From Pseudooctadecabacter sp. (GTDB taxonomy: Bacteria > Pseudomonadota > Alphaproteobacteria > Rhodobacterales > Rhodobacteraceae), in NCBI RefSeq assembly GCF_020627745.1, contig NZ_JAHDGE010000010.1, positions 1-60,806 of the forward strand: 60,806 bases of DNA, written 5' to 3'. The position numbers and the translations under genes are program-made. This document shows positions 16,846-24,975 of the stretch, in pieces. Position 1 is the stretch's first letter. The number at the start of each line of letters is the position of its first letter. The notes under the pieces are model-generated. The model saw only the letters and a list, made by a program, of their open reading frames with translations, searched no databases and was not told where the DNA came from.

Positions 16846-18630
16846 ATGCAGTTTTTCAACAAACGATCTGTCGTGTTGTCGACCGTCACGGCCGTGGCGC
16901 TTGTTTTGGGTTCTCAGGCGTCGGCGCAGGCGCTGCGCGATGCGGCGGGACCGGCGGAATTCCCGCCGTCGTCTTTCACCGGCAATCAATACGTGGACAG
17001 CCGTGGGTGTGTCTTTGTGCGCGCAGGCATCGGCGGGACCGTCAACTGGGTGCCGCGTGTGTCGCGGTCGCGCGAACAGCTGTGCGGGTTCCAGCCCACA
17101 CAAGTCGCAGGAACGACCCGCACAGCCCCCACTGCAAACGTGCCCAACCCGCTGGACACCCCCGTCGCGGGCCTTGCGCCGCGCGATGAGGTCACGCCAG
17201 CCCCGGCCCCCGCTGCCCCCGCACCGGTCGTGACAGCGGCACCGGCCCCCGTCGCCGCCCCGACACCGGCGCCCACCCGTGTCGCCCCGCCCCCAGCGAC
17301 CGCGCGCGTGGGCCTGCCCACGTCAACCGCCGGTGCGATCAACCCGCTGACCGGCCGCCCCGCCAATGCCGCACCCACAGCGGCACCGGCCCCCGTAGTG
17401 ACCGCCAGCCCATCGCCCCGCGTCATCACGCCGGAACCCGCAGCCCAACAGCCGCGCACCATCACCCGCGCCGAAGCCTGCGCAGGCCGCACGGGTATCC
17501 AGCCCAATCTGGTCAGCCGCAGAACCGGCCAGCCCATTGATTGCGGCGGTGCAGCCCCTGTGCAGACCGCGACCGTTGCGGCCCCTGTCATTGCCCCGAC
17601 ACCGGCCCCCACACCCGTGGCCCCCGCACAGCGCCGCTTTTCGCTGGCCGAGGCCTGCGCCGCCGTGGAAACGCGCGGCCTGCAATTCGTCAGCGCCACC
17701 ACAGGCCAACCCCTTGATTGCGGCGAACGTCTGAACGGACGCACCATCGCAAGTGCGGCCCCGAGTTCCGGTGGCGGTTTGTCTCTTGGACAGCTGCGCG
17801 CCGATCTGAACGCGCCGCAGCGGCCCTATTCCAACCCGCTAGATGCGGCACCCGGCAGCGTCTTTGTGCCCCCTGTGGCGACACGGACGGCGACGACCAC
17901 GCGGCCCTATTCCAACCCGCTTGACGCGCCTCCCGGTGCCACCTTTGTGCCCGGCGTAAACACGCAAGTGGGCGCCAGCTGTGCCTATGGCTCCGTCGGG
18001 ACGGTCGAAGGCCTGCCCGTGCGCTGCGGCCCGCAGGCGCTGTCGCCTTCGGGTGGCCGTGCGGTGCAAACCGTGGGCCGCGCACAAGCAGCCTCGACGA
18101 CCCGATCTTCGGCGCAAGCGCGCGGCCAGAACCAGATTGCCGCCCTCTTCGGGCTGGAGCCTGCGCCCTATTCCAACCCCACGCGCGGCGTCGCGGCCTC
18201 CAACATCACGGTGCCCCACGGGTATGCCCGTGTCTGGGATGACGGGCGGTTGAACACCCAGCGCGGATTGCCCACGACCCGTGTCGTCCCTGCGGGCACC
18301 GTGCGCTACGCCACCCAGCCGCGTGCGCAGACGCAGGTGCAGGCCGCACCGCAGACGACCACGCGCGCCGTGGCCCCCGCCCCACGACGCGAGGCGATCT
18401 CGGGCCACCGTTACGTACAGGTTGCCACCTTCGCCAGCCGCGATCAGGCACAGGCCGCCGCACGCGCCCTGCGGTCCCGTGGCCTGCCCATGCGGATTGG
18501 CGTGTTTGAAAACAACGGCCGCCAGTTGCGCATGGTGCTGGCCGGTCCGTTCGGCAGCGAACAGCAGTTGCAATCGGCCTTGGGCACCGCCCGTGGCGCG
18601 GGCTATGGCGGGGCGTTCACCCGCCGCTGA
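16846..18630 (+). CDS. SPOR domain protein with proline/alanine repeats, exported
   Basis: 594 residues. A signal peptide (about 1-28, ends SQASA) is followed by a Cys-containing module [19 protein letters not shown] with LCGF, long Pro/Ala-rich linkers, two copies of an EAC ... TGQPxDCG module, a third shortened one (SCAYG ... PVRCG), and three PYSNP elements (two as [11 protein letters not shown]-xFVP). The last 75 residues are a SPOR domain ([20 protein letters not shown]), which binds denuded septal peptidoglycan. The ATG at 16846 has GGGGG upstream, itself directly after a CCACAA/TTGTGG hairpin. Probably a periplasmic or lipoprotein-like septum-associated factor. Confidence 0.88.
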   Translation: MQFFNKRSVVLSTVTAVALVLGSQASAQALRDAAGPAEFPPSSFTGNQYVDSRGCVFVRAGIGGTVNWVPRVSRSREQLCGFQPTQVAGTTRTAPTANVPNPLDTPVAGLAPRDEVTPAPAPAAPAPVVTAAPAPVAAPTPAPTRVAPPPATARVGLPTSTAGAINPLTGRPANAAPTAAPAPVVTASPSPRVITPEPAAQQPRTITRAEACAGRTGIQPNLVSRRTGQPIDCGGAAPVQTATVAAPVIAPTPAPTPVAPAQRRFSLAEACAAVETRGLQFVSATTGQPLDCGERLNGRTIASAAPSSGGGLSLGQLRADLNAPQRPYSNPLDAAPGSVFVPPVATRTATTTRPYSNPLDAPPGATFVPGVNTQVGASCAYGSVGTVEGLPVRCGPQALSPSGGRAVQTVGRAQAASTTRSSAQARGQNQIAALFGLEPAPYSNPTRGVAASNITVPHGYARVWDDGRLNTQRGLPTTRVVPAGTVRYATQPRAQTQVQAAPQTTTRAVAPAPRREAISGHRYVQVATFASRDQAQAAARALRSRGLPMRIGVFENNGRQLRMVLAGPFGSEQQLQSALGTARGAGYGGAFTRR

Positions 18631-18650
18631 TCTTGTCGCGACAAAAAACA

Positions 18651-18680
18651 AAGGGCCTCGCAAACTGCGGGGCCCTTCTT
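18651..18680. terminator. Bidirectional terminator, convergent genes
   Basis: Stem AAGGGCCTCGC / GCGGGGCCCTT between the convergent SPOR gene and the gene ending at 18704; T/A-rich tracts lie on both sides (TTCTTCG to the right, ACAAAAAACA to the left), so it can serve both strands. Confidence 0.75.
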
Positions 18681-18703
18681 CGTTTCTTCATCCAGAAAAA
18701 GTC

Positions 18704-19732
18704 CTAGCTGCAGATGCCCTGAAGGCTGATCCATTCCGCATCGGTCAGCACGGGTGGCACCTGCGCGCCCTGCATGGGGTCCGCCTCGATCAGGCCCAAG
18801 GTGGTTTCACCGGTGATGTCCACGGAATAGGCAAAGGGGGTCGATGGCAGCGACGCCGCCTCGAACAAATCCAGCAATATCGCGTCAGACACCCGTGGCG
18901 GAGGATCGGCCAGCAAGGTTTCGGCGTAGCCGCGCAAGGTTTCGGGCGCGATGTCGCCGGTGGTCAGCAGGGTAAACGTGGTGCCCAGCCCGGTGGCCTG
19001 CAACAGCCGCGCCAGGGGGTCTTCGGCCCGCAACTGGCCTGCGGCAGCGATAATGTGCCCTGCCACCACCGCGGGGTCCTCTGTGTCTTCGATCAGATCG
19101 CGGTTCAACACGATCAGCCCCCCCGGCAGATACAGGCTGATGTCCGATCCCGAGGGGACCACGAACACCTGTCCCCCCGCGTTTGCCCCCAGAGTGCGGC
19201 GGTGCAGTTTCGCCAAAGCGTCAGCGCCCAGCGTGCTGCGACAGGTCTGTCCGGTCAGCCGCTGAATGTGACCCAGCAAGGTCGCCCCGATTTCTGCACG
19301 TTTGACCTGCGGGACCACCGACATGGTCTGGCGGACCAACGCATCGGGCAACCAGAACAGCCCCAGACCCACAACCGCCGCCAGTGCGGCCAGTGTCCCA
19401 AGCGACCGCAACCGTCCCGGCCGCGCCTGACGGCGACGCACCGTGAGGCGCACTTTCTCCATCGCGTCGATCATCAGATCGTCTTCGATCTCGAGCGTTT
19501 CGGTCGCCCCCTGATCGGGGGAAAACAGTGCGGGCCGCACACCGGGATTGACCCGCGACACTGCGGGCAGGGACCAATGGGTCAGGGGCCGCCCTGCGGT
19601 GTCCGAAATGACCAAGGTCGCCGCCCCGAACGACACCAGAACCTCGCGCAGTTGCGCATCCGCCGCTGCACGCCACAACCCGCCGCTTTCAAGTCGGGAA
19701 AATTCAGTCAGTGCCGTCTGTTTTGTTGCCAT
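18704..19732 (-). CDS. Membrane protein with degenerate M48-like domain
   Basis: 342 residues from ATG at 19732. Residues 1-105 are soluble, with basic RRRQARPGR just before one membrane span (about 111-130). The C-terminal region contains LYLPGGLIVLNRDLIEDTEDP at 201-220 (read in halves), which matches the LPGG and following helix of M48 peptidases, but where HExxH is expected the sequence is GHIIAAAG (His226 onward): the catalytic Glu and second His are missing. Likely a non-catalytic relative on the periplasmic side of the membrane. A terminal Cys (GICS) is also odd. Function unknown. Confidence 0.75.
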   Translation of the reverse strand: MATKQTALTEFSRLESGGLWRAAADAQLREVLVSFGAATLVISDTAGRPLTHWSLPAVSRVNPGVRPALFSPDQGATETLEIEDDLMIDAMEKVRLTVRRRQARPGRLRSLGTLAALAAVVGLGLFWLPDALVRQTMSVVPQVKRAEIGATLLGHIQRLTGQTCRSTLGADALAKLHRRTLGANAGGQVFVVPSGSDISLYLPGGLIVLNRDLIEDTEDPAVVAGHIIAAAGQLRAEDPLARLLQATGLGTTFTLLTTGDIAPETLRGYAETLLADPPPRVSDAILLDLFEAASLPSTPFAYSVDITGETTLGLIEADPMQGAQVPPVLTDAEWISLQGICS

Positions 19733-19817
19733 CTGGGGCCTGCTCTGCCTCCGGTTTTGCCATACTATAAGGGGACCACCCGAAATTGACAGCCGTCGCA
19801 AACGCCAATTTGTGTGA

Positions 19818-21437
19818 TCAGGCCAGCGTTTTGCGCAATTCGAACTTCTGGATCTTGCCGGTCGATGTCTTGGGCAATTCCCCGAAGACCACCTTCTTGG
19901 GGCATTTGAACCCCGCCAGCCTGTCACGCGTAAAGGCGATCAACGCGGCCTCATCGCCCGTGCGGCCCTCTTTCAATTCGACAAAAGCGCAAGGGACCTC
20001 ACCCCATTTGTCGTCCGGCATGGCCACCACCGCGCAGAGCATCACATCCGGATGCCCCATCAACGCGCTTTCCACCTCCACGGACGAGATATTCTCGCCG
20101 CCTGAAATGATGATGTCCTTGGCCCGGTCCGCGATCTGCATGGACCCGTCGGGGTGTTGCACCGCCAAGTCTTCGGAATGGAAATAGCCACCCGCAAAAG
20201 CCTTCGCCGTGGCCTCGGGGTTTTTCAGATAGCCCTTCATGACCGAATTGCCGCGAATGACGATTTCCCCTTGGGTGGCCCCGTCCATCGGCACCTGTTC
20301 CATGGCGTCGGACATGACGGTGATGTCCTCCATCTGTGGAAAGGCCACGCCCTGACGCGCCTTGATGGCGGCCTGTTCGTCTTGCGGCAGGGCGTCCCAT
20401 TCCGCGTTCCACAGACATTCGGTGACATGGCCGTAGGTCTCCGTCAGGCCGTAGACCTGTTGGACATGAAACCCCAGCTTGCCGATGGCAGCCAAAGTGG
20501 CGGGGGCAGGGGGCGCGCCTGCGGTAAAGACCTCAACCGTATGGTCAAAATCACGGCGCTCGTCGTCCTTGGCGTTGACCAACAGGTTCAACACAATGGG
20601 CGCGCCGCCGAAATGCGTGACCCCTTCGTCGGCGATGGCGTCATAAATGGCCTTGGCCGAAATATCGCGGCAACAGACGACCGTTCCGCCCATCATCGGC
20701 ATCATCCACGTGTGGTTCCAGCCGTTGCAATGAAACAGCGGCACGATGGTCAGAAACACCGGATAAAGCGTCATCCGCCATGTCACCGGCGTGCCCATGG
20801 TCATCAGATACGCGCCACGGTGATGGTACACGACCCCCTTGGGCCTGCCGGTCGTGCCGGAGGTGTAGTTCAGCGCAAGGCTCTCCCATTCATCCTCGGG
20901 CATAATCCAGTCAAAGGCGGGATCGCCTGCGGCCAGAAAGGTCTCGTAGTCAATCTGTTCGCCAATTTCGGGCACACCGGCTTGGGCGTCGGGCACTTCG
21001 ACGACCAGCGGGGCCGCGCCCTCCATCAGATCAATCGCGGCCATGCAGACGGGCAGGAACTGGCTGTCACACAGCACGACCTTCGCCCCGCCGTGGTCGA
21101 AAATATAGGCGATGGTGTCCACATCCAGCCGGATGTTGATGGTATTCAGAACCGCCCCACAGGCGGGCACCCCGAAATGCGCCTCCGCCTGTGCGGGCAC
21201 ATTGGGCAACAGCGTCGCCACCACATCACCGGGCGCCACCCCCGCCATCTGCAAGGCCGAGGCCAGCTGGCTGACCCGGGCATGATACTGCGCATAGGTC
21301 AGGCGCATATCGCCATAGACCAGCGCCTCACGGTCGGTGAACACTTTGGCCGCCCGCGCCAGATGGCTCAGCGGGGTCAGGGGCACGTAATTGGCGGGCG
21401 TTTTGTCCAGCCCGGTTTCGTCTTTCATCCAGCCCAT
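19818..21437 (-). CDS. Acyl-CoA synthetase (AMP-forming, medium-chain/ACSM-like)
   Basis: 539 residues. Adenylate-forming ligase: NYTSGTTGRPKGVVYHHRG is the P-loop, YGLTETYGHV the A5 motif, YFHSEDLAVQHPDGSMQIADRAKDIIISGGENIS covers the hinge, and the catalytic lysine lies in PKTSTGKIQKFELR. This is the group active on medium or branched chains or on methylmercaptopropionate-like acids; the acid cannot be told. The ATG at 21437 has GGAGGG upstream. A TTGACA promoter-like box lies near 21500 on the minus strand. Confidence 0.93.
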   Translation of the reverse strand: MGWMKDETGLDKTPANYVPLTPLSHLARAAKVFTDREALVYGDMRLTYAQYHARVSQLASALQMAGVAPGDVVATLLPNVPAQAEAHFGVPACGAVLNTINIRLDVDTIAYIFDHGGAKVVLCDSQFLPVCMAAIDLMEGAAPLVVEVPDAQAGVPEIGEQIDYETFLAAGDPAFDWIMPEDEWESLALNYTSGTTGRPKGVVYHHRGAYLMTMGTPVTWRMTLYPVFLTIVPLFHCNGWNHTWMMPMMGGTVVCCRDISAKAIYDAIADEGVTHFGGAPIVLNLLVNAKDDERRDFDHTVEVFTAGAPPAPATLAAIGKLGFHVQQVYGLTETYGHVTECLWNAEWDALPQDEQAAIKARQGVAFPQMEDITVMSDAMEQVPMDGATQGEIVIRGNSVMKGYLKNPEATAKAFAGGYFHSEDLAVQHPDGSMQIADRAKDIIISGGENISSVEVESALMGHPDVMLCAVVAMPDDKWGEVPCAFVELKEGRTGDEAALIAFTRDRLAGFKCPKKVVFGELPKTSTGKIQKFELRKTLA

Positions 21438-21651
21438 GTGCCGCCCTCCCGAAGCGATGCTGTCAAATGTCAGACAATAGGTTCCCCGCCCGCGCGTAAA
21501 TGTCAAACCTCAAAAGGGCGTGCTTGTCTTCCAGCTTCTTTGGTTCTTAAATATGCAAATCCAGCATTGCCACGGATGCACCCGTCAAACGCAGCTCGGA
21601 CAGGTCGCATCTGGACTTGCGCCGCGTGGTGCAAGACGCCACCGTGACGGC

Positions 21652-22551
21652 ATGCAAACGACCCGTCCCGTCCTGTCCACCCTTTGCACCCTGTCCGGCA
21701 TGTTCATTCTGGCCGCGACCGACAATCTGGTGGTGATCGTCACCGAAATCTCGTCGCTCTGGGTCTTTCAGACGCTGCGTGCCATCGTGGCCATCGGGCT
21801 GATCTTTGCGATGGCGTTTTTGGGTCTGGTCAGCCTTAAGGCGCATCGTCCGCGCTACGTCATCTTGCGCAATTTTTTCAACGCCTTTGCGCTGCTTATC
21901 TACTTTGGCTGTCTGGCCTTCCTGCCCATCGGTGTGGTCGCCGCAGGCTTTCTGACAGCGCCGATCTTTGTGCAAATCCTGTCGGTGCTGTTTCGCGGCC
22001 AGACCATCGGCATCTTCCGCGCTGTGGCGGTGGTTCTTGGCTTTGCGGGCGCGCTGATGGTCGTCTGGCCCGAGGACGGCGGCCTTACATGGCTGTCGTT
22101 GACGCCGATCCTTGCGGGGCTGTTCTACGCGATCTCGGCCATCGGGACCCGTGTGTGGTGCGAGGGCGAGGGCACGATGGTGATGACCTTCAGCTACATC
22201 GCCATTCTGGGGGCCTTCGGGGCCATTGGCTTGGGCCTGCTCACGGTCTTTCCCGTGGACGCGCCCGCCGGGGCCGCGGGATGGGTGCATCGGGGCTATG
22301 TAACGCCGGACGGGGCCACATGGGCTGTGATCGCAGCCCAAGCGGTCGGGTCCATCGCCGGTGTCTTGCTGCTGACGCGGGGTTATCAGTTGGGTGAGGC
22401 GTCTTACGTGTCCATCAACGAATATTCCATGATCGTCTTCGCCAGCCTCTTTGCGTGGCTGATGTGGGGGCAGACCTTGGGCGTTATCGCCCTCATCGGG
22501 ATCGCCCTGATCATCCTGTCGGGCATCATCATCGCGCTGAGGTCGTCATGA
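21652..22551 (+). CDS. EamA/DMT superfamily permease
   Basis: 299 residues with ten predicted hydrophobic spans in the two five-helix EamA halves (FILAATDNLVVIVTEISSLWVF start of half one; PILAGLFYAISAIGTRVWCEG start of half two). Exports or imports small metabolites; substrate unknown. I use the ATG at 21652, just before the first span; upstream codons are not membrane-like. The stop overlaps the sulfotransferase start (ATGA), so the two are co-translated. Confidence 0.9.
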   Translation: MQTTRPVLSTLCTLSGMFILAATDNLVVIVTEISSLWVFQTLRAIVAIGLIFAMAFLGLVSLKAHRPRYVILRNFFNAFALLIYFGCLAFLPIGVVAAGFLTAPIFVQILSVLFRGQTIGIFRAVAVVLGFAGALMVVWPEDGGLTWLSLTPILAGLFYAISAIGTRVWCEGEGTMVMTFSYIAILGAFGAIGLGLLTVFPVDAPAGAAGWVHRGYVTPDGATWAVIAAQAVGSIAGVLLLTRGYQLGEASYVSINEYSMIVFASLFAWLMWGQTLGVIALIGIALIILSGIIIALRSS

Positions 22552-23201
22552 TCGTCTCACACGGGCGCGGCTATATCTTTGTGCACATCCCCAAAACCGG
22601 CGGCACCTCTATGGCGCTGGCGCTTGAGGATCGGGCCAAGGCGGATGACATCATGGTGGGTGACACCCCCAAGGCTGTCAAACGGCGCGGACGGCTGAAG
22701 GGTGTGAAAACGGCGGGGCGGCTGTGGAAGCACAGCACACTGGCCGAGGCCGAAGGGCTGATCAGCCGCGCCGATATGGCGGGTCTGTTCACCTTCACCC
22801 TCGTGCGCAATCCGTGGGACCGGATGGTCAGCTATTACCACTGGCTGCAAACCCAAAGCTTTGACCACCCCGCTGTGACGCTGGCGCAAACCTCCGACTT
22901 CAGCAGCTTCCTGAACGCCGACCTGACCCGCCGCACGTTTCAGGCCGCGCCGTACTCTTACTATATGACCGACGGGGCAGGGCAGGTGCACGCGGACCTC
23001 TATATCCGGCTCGAACATTTTGACGAGGACGCGGCCCCCCTTGCGGCCCACCTCGGGTTCACGCCGCAGCTGCCCCATGCCAATACCAGCGACCGCACGC
23101 GCGATTGGCGGCCTTACTATTCCGATGTGGATGCCGATGTGCTGGCAAATATCTGCGCGCCAGACATTGCAGCCCACGGCTATGCGTTCGATCCGGCGTA
23201 A
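22548..23201 (+). CDS. Sulfotransferase family protein
   Basis: 217 residues. FVHIPKTGGTSMALAL near residue 11 is the 5'-phosphosulfate-binding loop, and LVRNPWDRMVSYYHW near residue 85 is the 3'-phosphate-binding motif of PAPS-dependent sulfotransferases. Such enzymes in this group often modify cell-surface glycans. Cytosolic, no signal peptide. Coupled to the EamA transporter gene by an ATGA overlap, suggesting that the transporter handles the substrate or product. Confidence 0.9.
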   Translation: MIVSHGRGYIFVHIPKTGGTSMALALEDRAKADDIMVGDTPKAVKRRGRLKGVKTAGRLWKHSTLAEAEGLISRADMAGLFTFTLVRNPWDRMVSYYHWLQTQSFDHPAVTLAQTSDFSSFLNADLTRRTFQAAPYSYYMTDGAGQVHADLYIRLEHFDEDAAPLAAHLGFTPQLPHANTSDRTRDWRPYYSDVDADVLANICAPDIAAHGYAFDPA

Positions 23202-23410
23202 TTCCCCGCCCTGACGTCTCCGATTGTTTCGCGATTTGTGGTTAATCGCCCCTTCACCACGACATTTCGCGTTAACCATGTCCAATGCCCCAAAGATGCC
23301 TCTTTGTTGGCCAAGGTCGGTCTTGGGAATCACACCAGATGGTTTTGTTGCTACGGATGATCCCCTGCCAGGGACGCCGGACTGAAAACAAGAAATTTGG
23401 GGATGATGAT

Positions 23411-24055
23411 ATGTTTGCCTGGAAAACCGCCGCCTGGAACTTAGCCACTGGATCCGATGCACCGCTGCCGAAACTGGATGCGCGTACATCGGGCATGGTG
23501 GCAGGCACCAAGGTTGCCACAGCGTCGGGATGGGCGCGGATCGAGACGATCAACGCCGGTATGCAGGTCCTGACTTTTGACGGTGGGTTGCAAACAGTGG
23601 TGTCGGTCACGCGGCACGTTCTGATGGCCGACACGGTTGATATTGCAAGCTGGCCCATGGCCGTCCCCGCCGGTGCCCTTGGCAACCGCGAGGCCATGAC
23701 GATCCTGCCCCATCAGCCCGTCATGATCGAAAGCGATCTGGCCGAAGAGATGACAGGCGATCCCTTCGCCCTGATCCCTGCCACCGCACTGGACGGTTTG
23801 CGCGGCATCACCCCGACCCGCCCCGATGCCTGGATCGAGGTGATCCAGTTGCATTTCGCCCGCGATGAAATTGTCTTCGCCAATATCGGCGCGCTGTTCC
23901 TGTGCCGCGCCGCAGCCGACCTGACACTGACGACACCATTGGACGACTATACTGTTCTGCCACTCGAACTGGCCGATGATCTTGTTGATTATCTTGCCGC
24001 CGAGGAACTGCCCGCGCCGCACCATGCCCCTATGCAGCAGACTGTCGCGGCCTGA
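23411..24055 (+). CDS. Hint (intein-like) domain protein
   Basis: 214 residues. SGMVAGTKVATASGWARIETINAG is the start of a Hint_2-type fold, and a VSVTRH-like strand follows, but the position of the autoproteolytic Cys is occupied by Gly, as in non-splicing Hint_2 proteins of this order. Residues 140-214 form the usual trailing segment (QLHFARDEIVFANI, GALFLCRAA). Start: ATG at 23411 with GGGGAT upstream; the longer ORF from 23285 has no domain character. Function unknown; relatives are often secreted or attached to calcium-binding repeats, but no such repeats occur here. Confidence 0.82.
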   Translation: MFAWKTAAWNLATGSDAPLPKLDARTSGMVAGTKVATASGWARIETINAGMQVLTFDGGLQTVVSVTRHVLMADTVDIASWPMAVPAGALGNREAMTILPHQPVMIESDLAEEMTGDPFALIPATALDGLRGITPTRPDAWIEVIQLHFARDEIVFANIGALFLCRAAADLTLTTPLDDYTVLPLELADDLVDYLAAEELPAPHHAPMQQTVAA

Positions 24056-24121
24056 ACGCCACTCAAAACTTCGGTCCGTCCAATGACTTTGTCCCTTCCC
24101 CCAGAACGGGACGAAGGACAT

Positions 24122-24160
24122 GGCCTTGCCTTTGGTGACAAAGGCGGGGCCTTGTTCTTT
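24122..24160 (+). terminator. Hairpin after the Hint gene
   Basis: GGCCTTGCCTTTG / CAAAGGCGGGGCC (two G-T pairs, loop GTGA) followed by TTGTTCTTT, 66 nt after the Hint protein stop and 60 nt before the next start. Confidence 0.65.
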
Positions 24161-24222
24161 CCGGCTTGGGTTGTGAAGGTGGGGATCATTTCACCCCAAA
24201 TGCCAATCCAGCGGAGCCCGCA

Positions 24223-24921
24223 ATGTCCAGACATAGTCCCATCCTGACCGTCATGGCCGTTCTGGCCACCCCCGCCATCGCGCAAACACCCGACACCCAG
24301 CCCGTGTTTTCAGACCCCTATGAGGTGTCCGACGCCCGCGCGGCGATGGACGAAATCATCGCGCGCGATGCGGTTGCCGATGCAGAGGCGCAGAACCTTA
24401 TCATGTCGGGGGAGGTTGATCTGGCGTCTTACGTGCCAAATCAGCCGCTTTATCAGGATATCAGTTGGCCCGTTGACGTCTGCACCGGTCCGCTTGATCT
24501 GTTTCCCAGCCCGCCCGACGGCTGGGGCATCGCCAGTGACTGGGGCCAGCGGACCAATCCGATTGACGAAAACGGGGGGGAGCTGTTCTACGTCCGCCCG
24601 CCTGATCTGGCTGTGGATGACCCCAATTTTGTCCGCGAAACGCTCAGCGTTGTGGTGCGGGTGACAGCCAATTCCCAATGGGCGCCCATGTGGGATATGC
24701 GCATTGCCGATGACACCATGCGCGACATCAGCTTTGACGACGGCCCCTTCGGCTACCCCGTCATGCGGATGCAGAACGCGACCATGCTGGGCGATTATTA
24801 CGTCGAGGTGTCGGGCACGGGAGAGGACGCGGCCCCTGCCTTTCTGGAAACCATCATCGGCTGCGCCATCGACGGTGGCCTGCTGGCCAATGGCGTTGAT
24901 GCTGGCGATCTGACCCGTTGA
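24223..24921 (+). CDS. Hypothetical periplasmic protein
   Basis: 232 residues, starting at ATG 24223 with a signal peptide (MSRHSPILTVMAVLATPAIAQ). The mature part is acidic, with Trp-rich stretches (DISWPVDVCTGPLDLFP; ASDWGQRTNP; NSQWAPMWDM) and two widely spaced cysteines (about 90 and 216) that could pair. No family recognised. Ends 6 nt before the hairpin at 24927. Convergent with the fadB-type gene. Confidence 0.75.
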   Translation: MSRHSPILTVMAVLATPAIAQTPDTQPVFSDPYEVSDARAAMDEIIARDAVADAEAQNLIMSGEVDLASYVPNQPLYQDISWPVDVCTGPLDLFPSPPDGWGIASDWGQRTNPIDENGGELFYVRPPDLAVDDPNFVRETLSVVVRVTANSQWAPMWDMRIADDTMRDISFDDGPFGYPVMRMQNATMLGDYYVEVSGTGEDAAPAFLETIIGCAIDGGLLANGVDAGDLTR

Positions 24922-24926
24922 CGCCA

Positions 24927-24957
24927 AAGGGCCGCCCGTTCGGGGGCGGCCCTTTTT
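24927..24957. terminator. Bidirectional terminator
   Basis: GGGCCGCCC / GGGCGGCCC stem with a GTTCG-type loop, AAA on the left and TTTTT on the right; serves the periplasmic protein gene on the plus strand and the fadB-type gene (stop 24976) on the minus strand. Confidence 0.88.
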
Positions 24958-24975
24958 CTTACTTTCCAGATGCCA

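Noticed and set aside
23241-23284. TTAA-containing sequence upstream of the Hint gene resembling a CtrA site
   Set aside because: GGTTAATCG and CGTTAACC are present, but the TTAA-N7-TTAA spacing of CtrA sites is not met.
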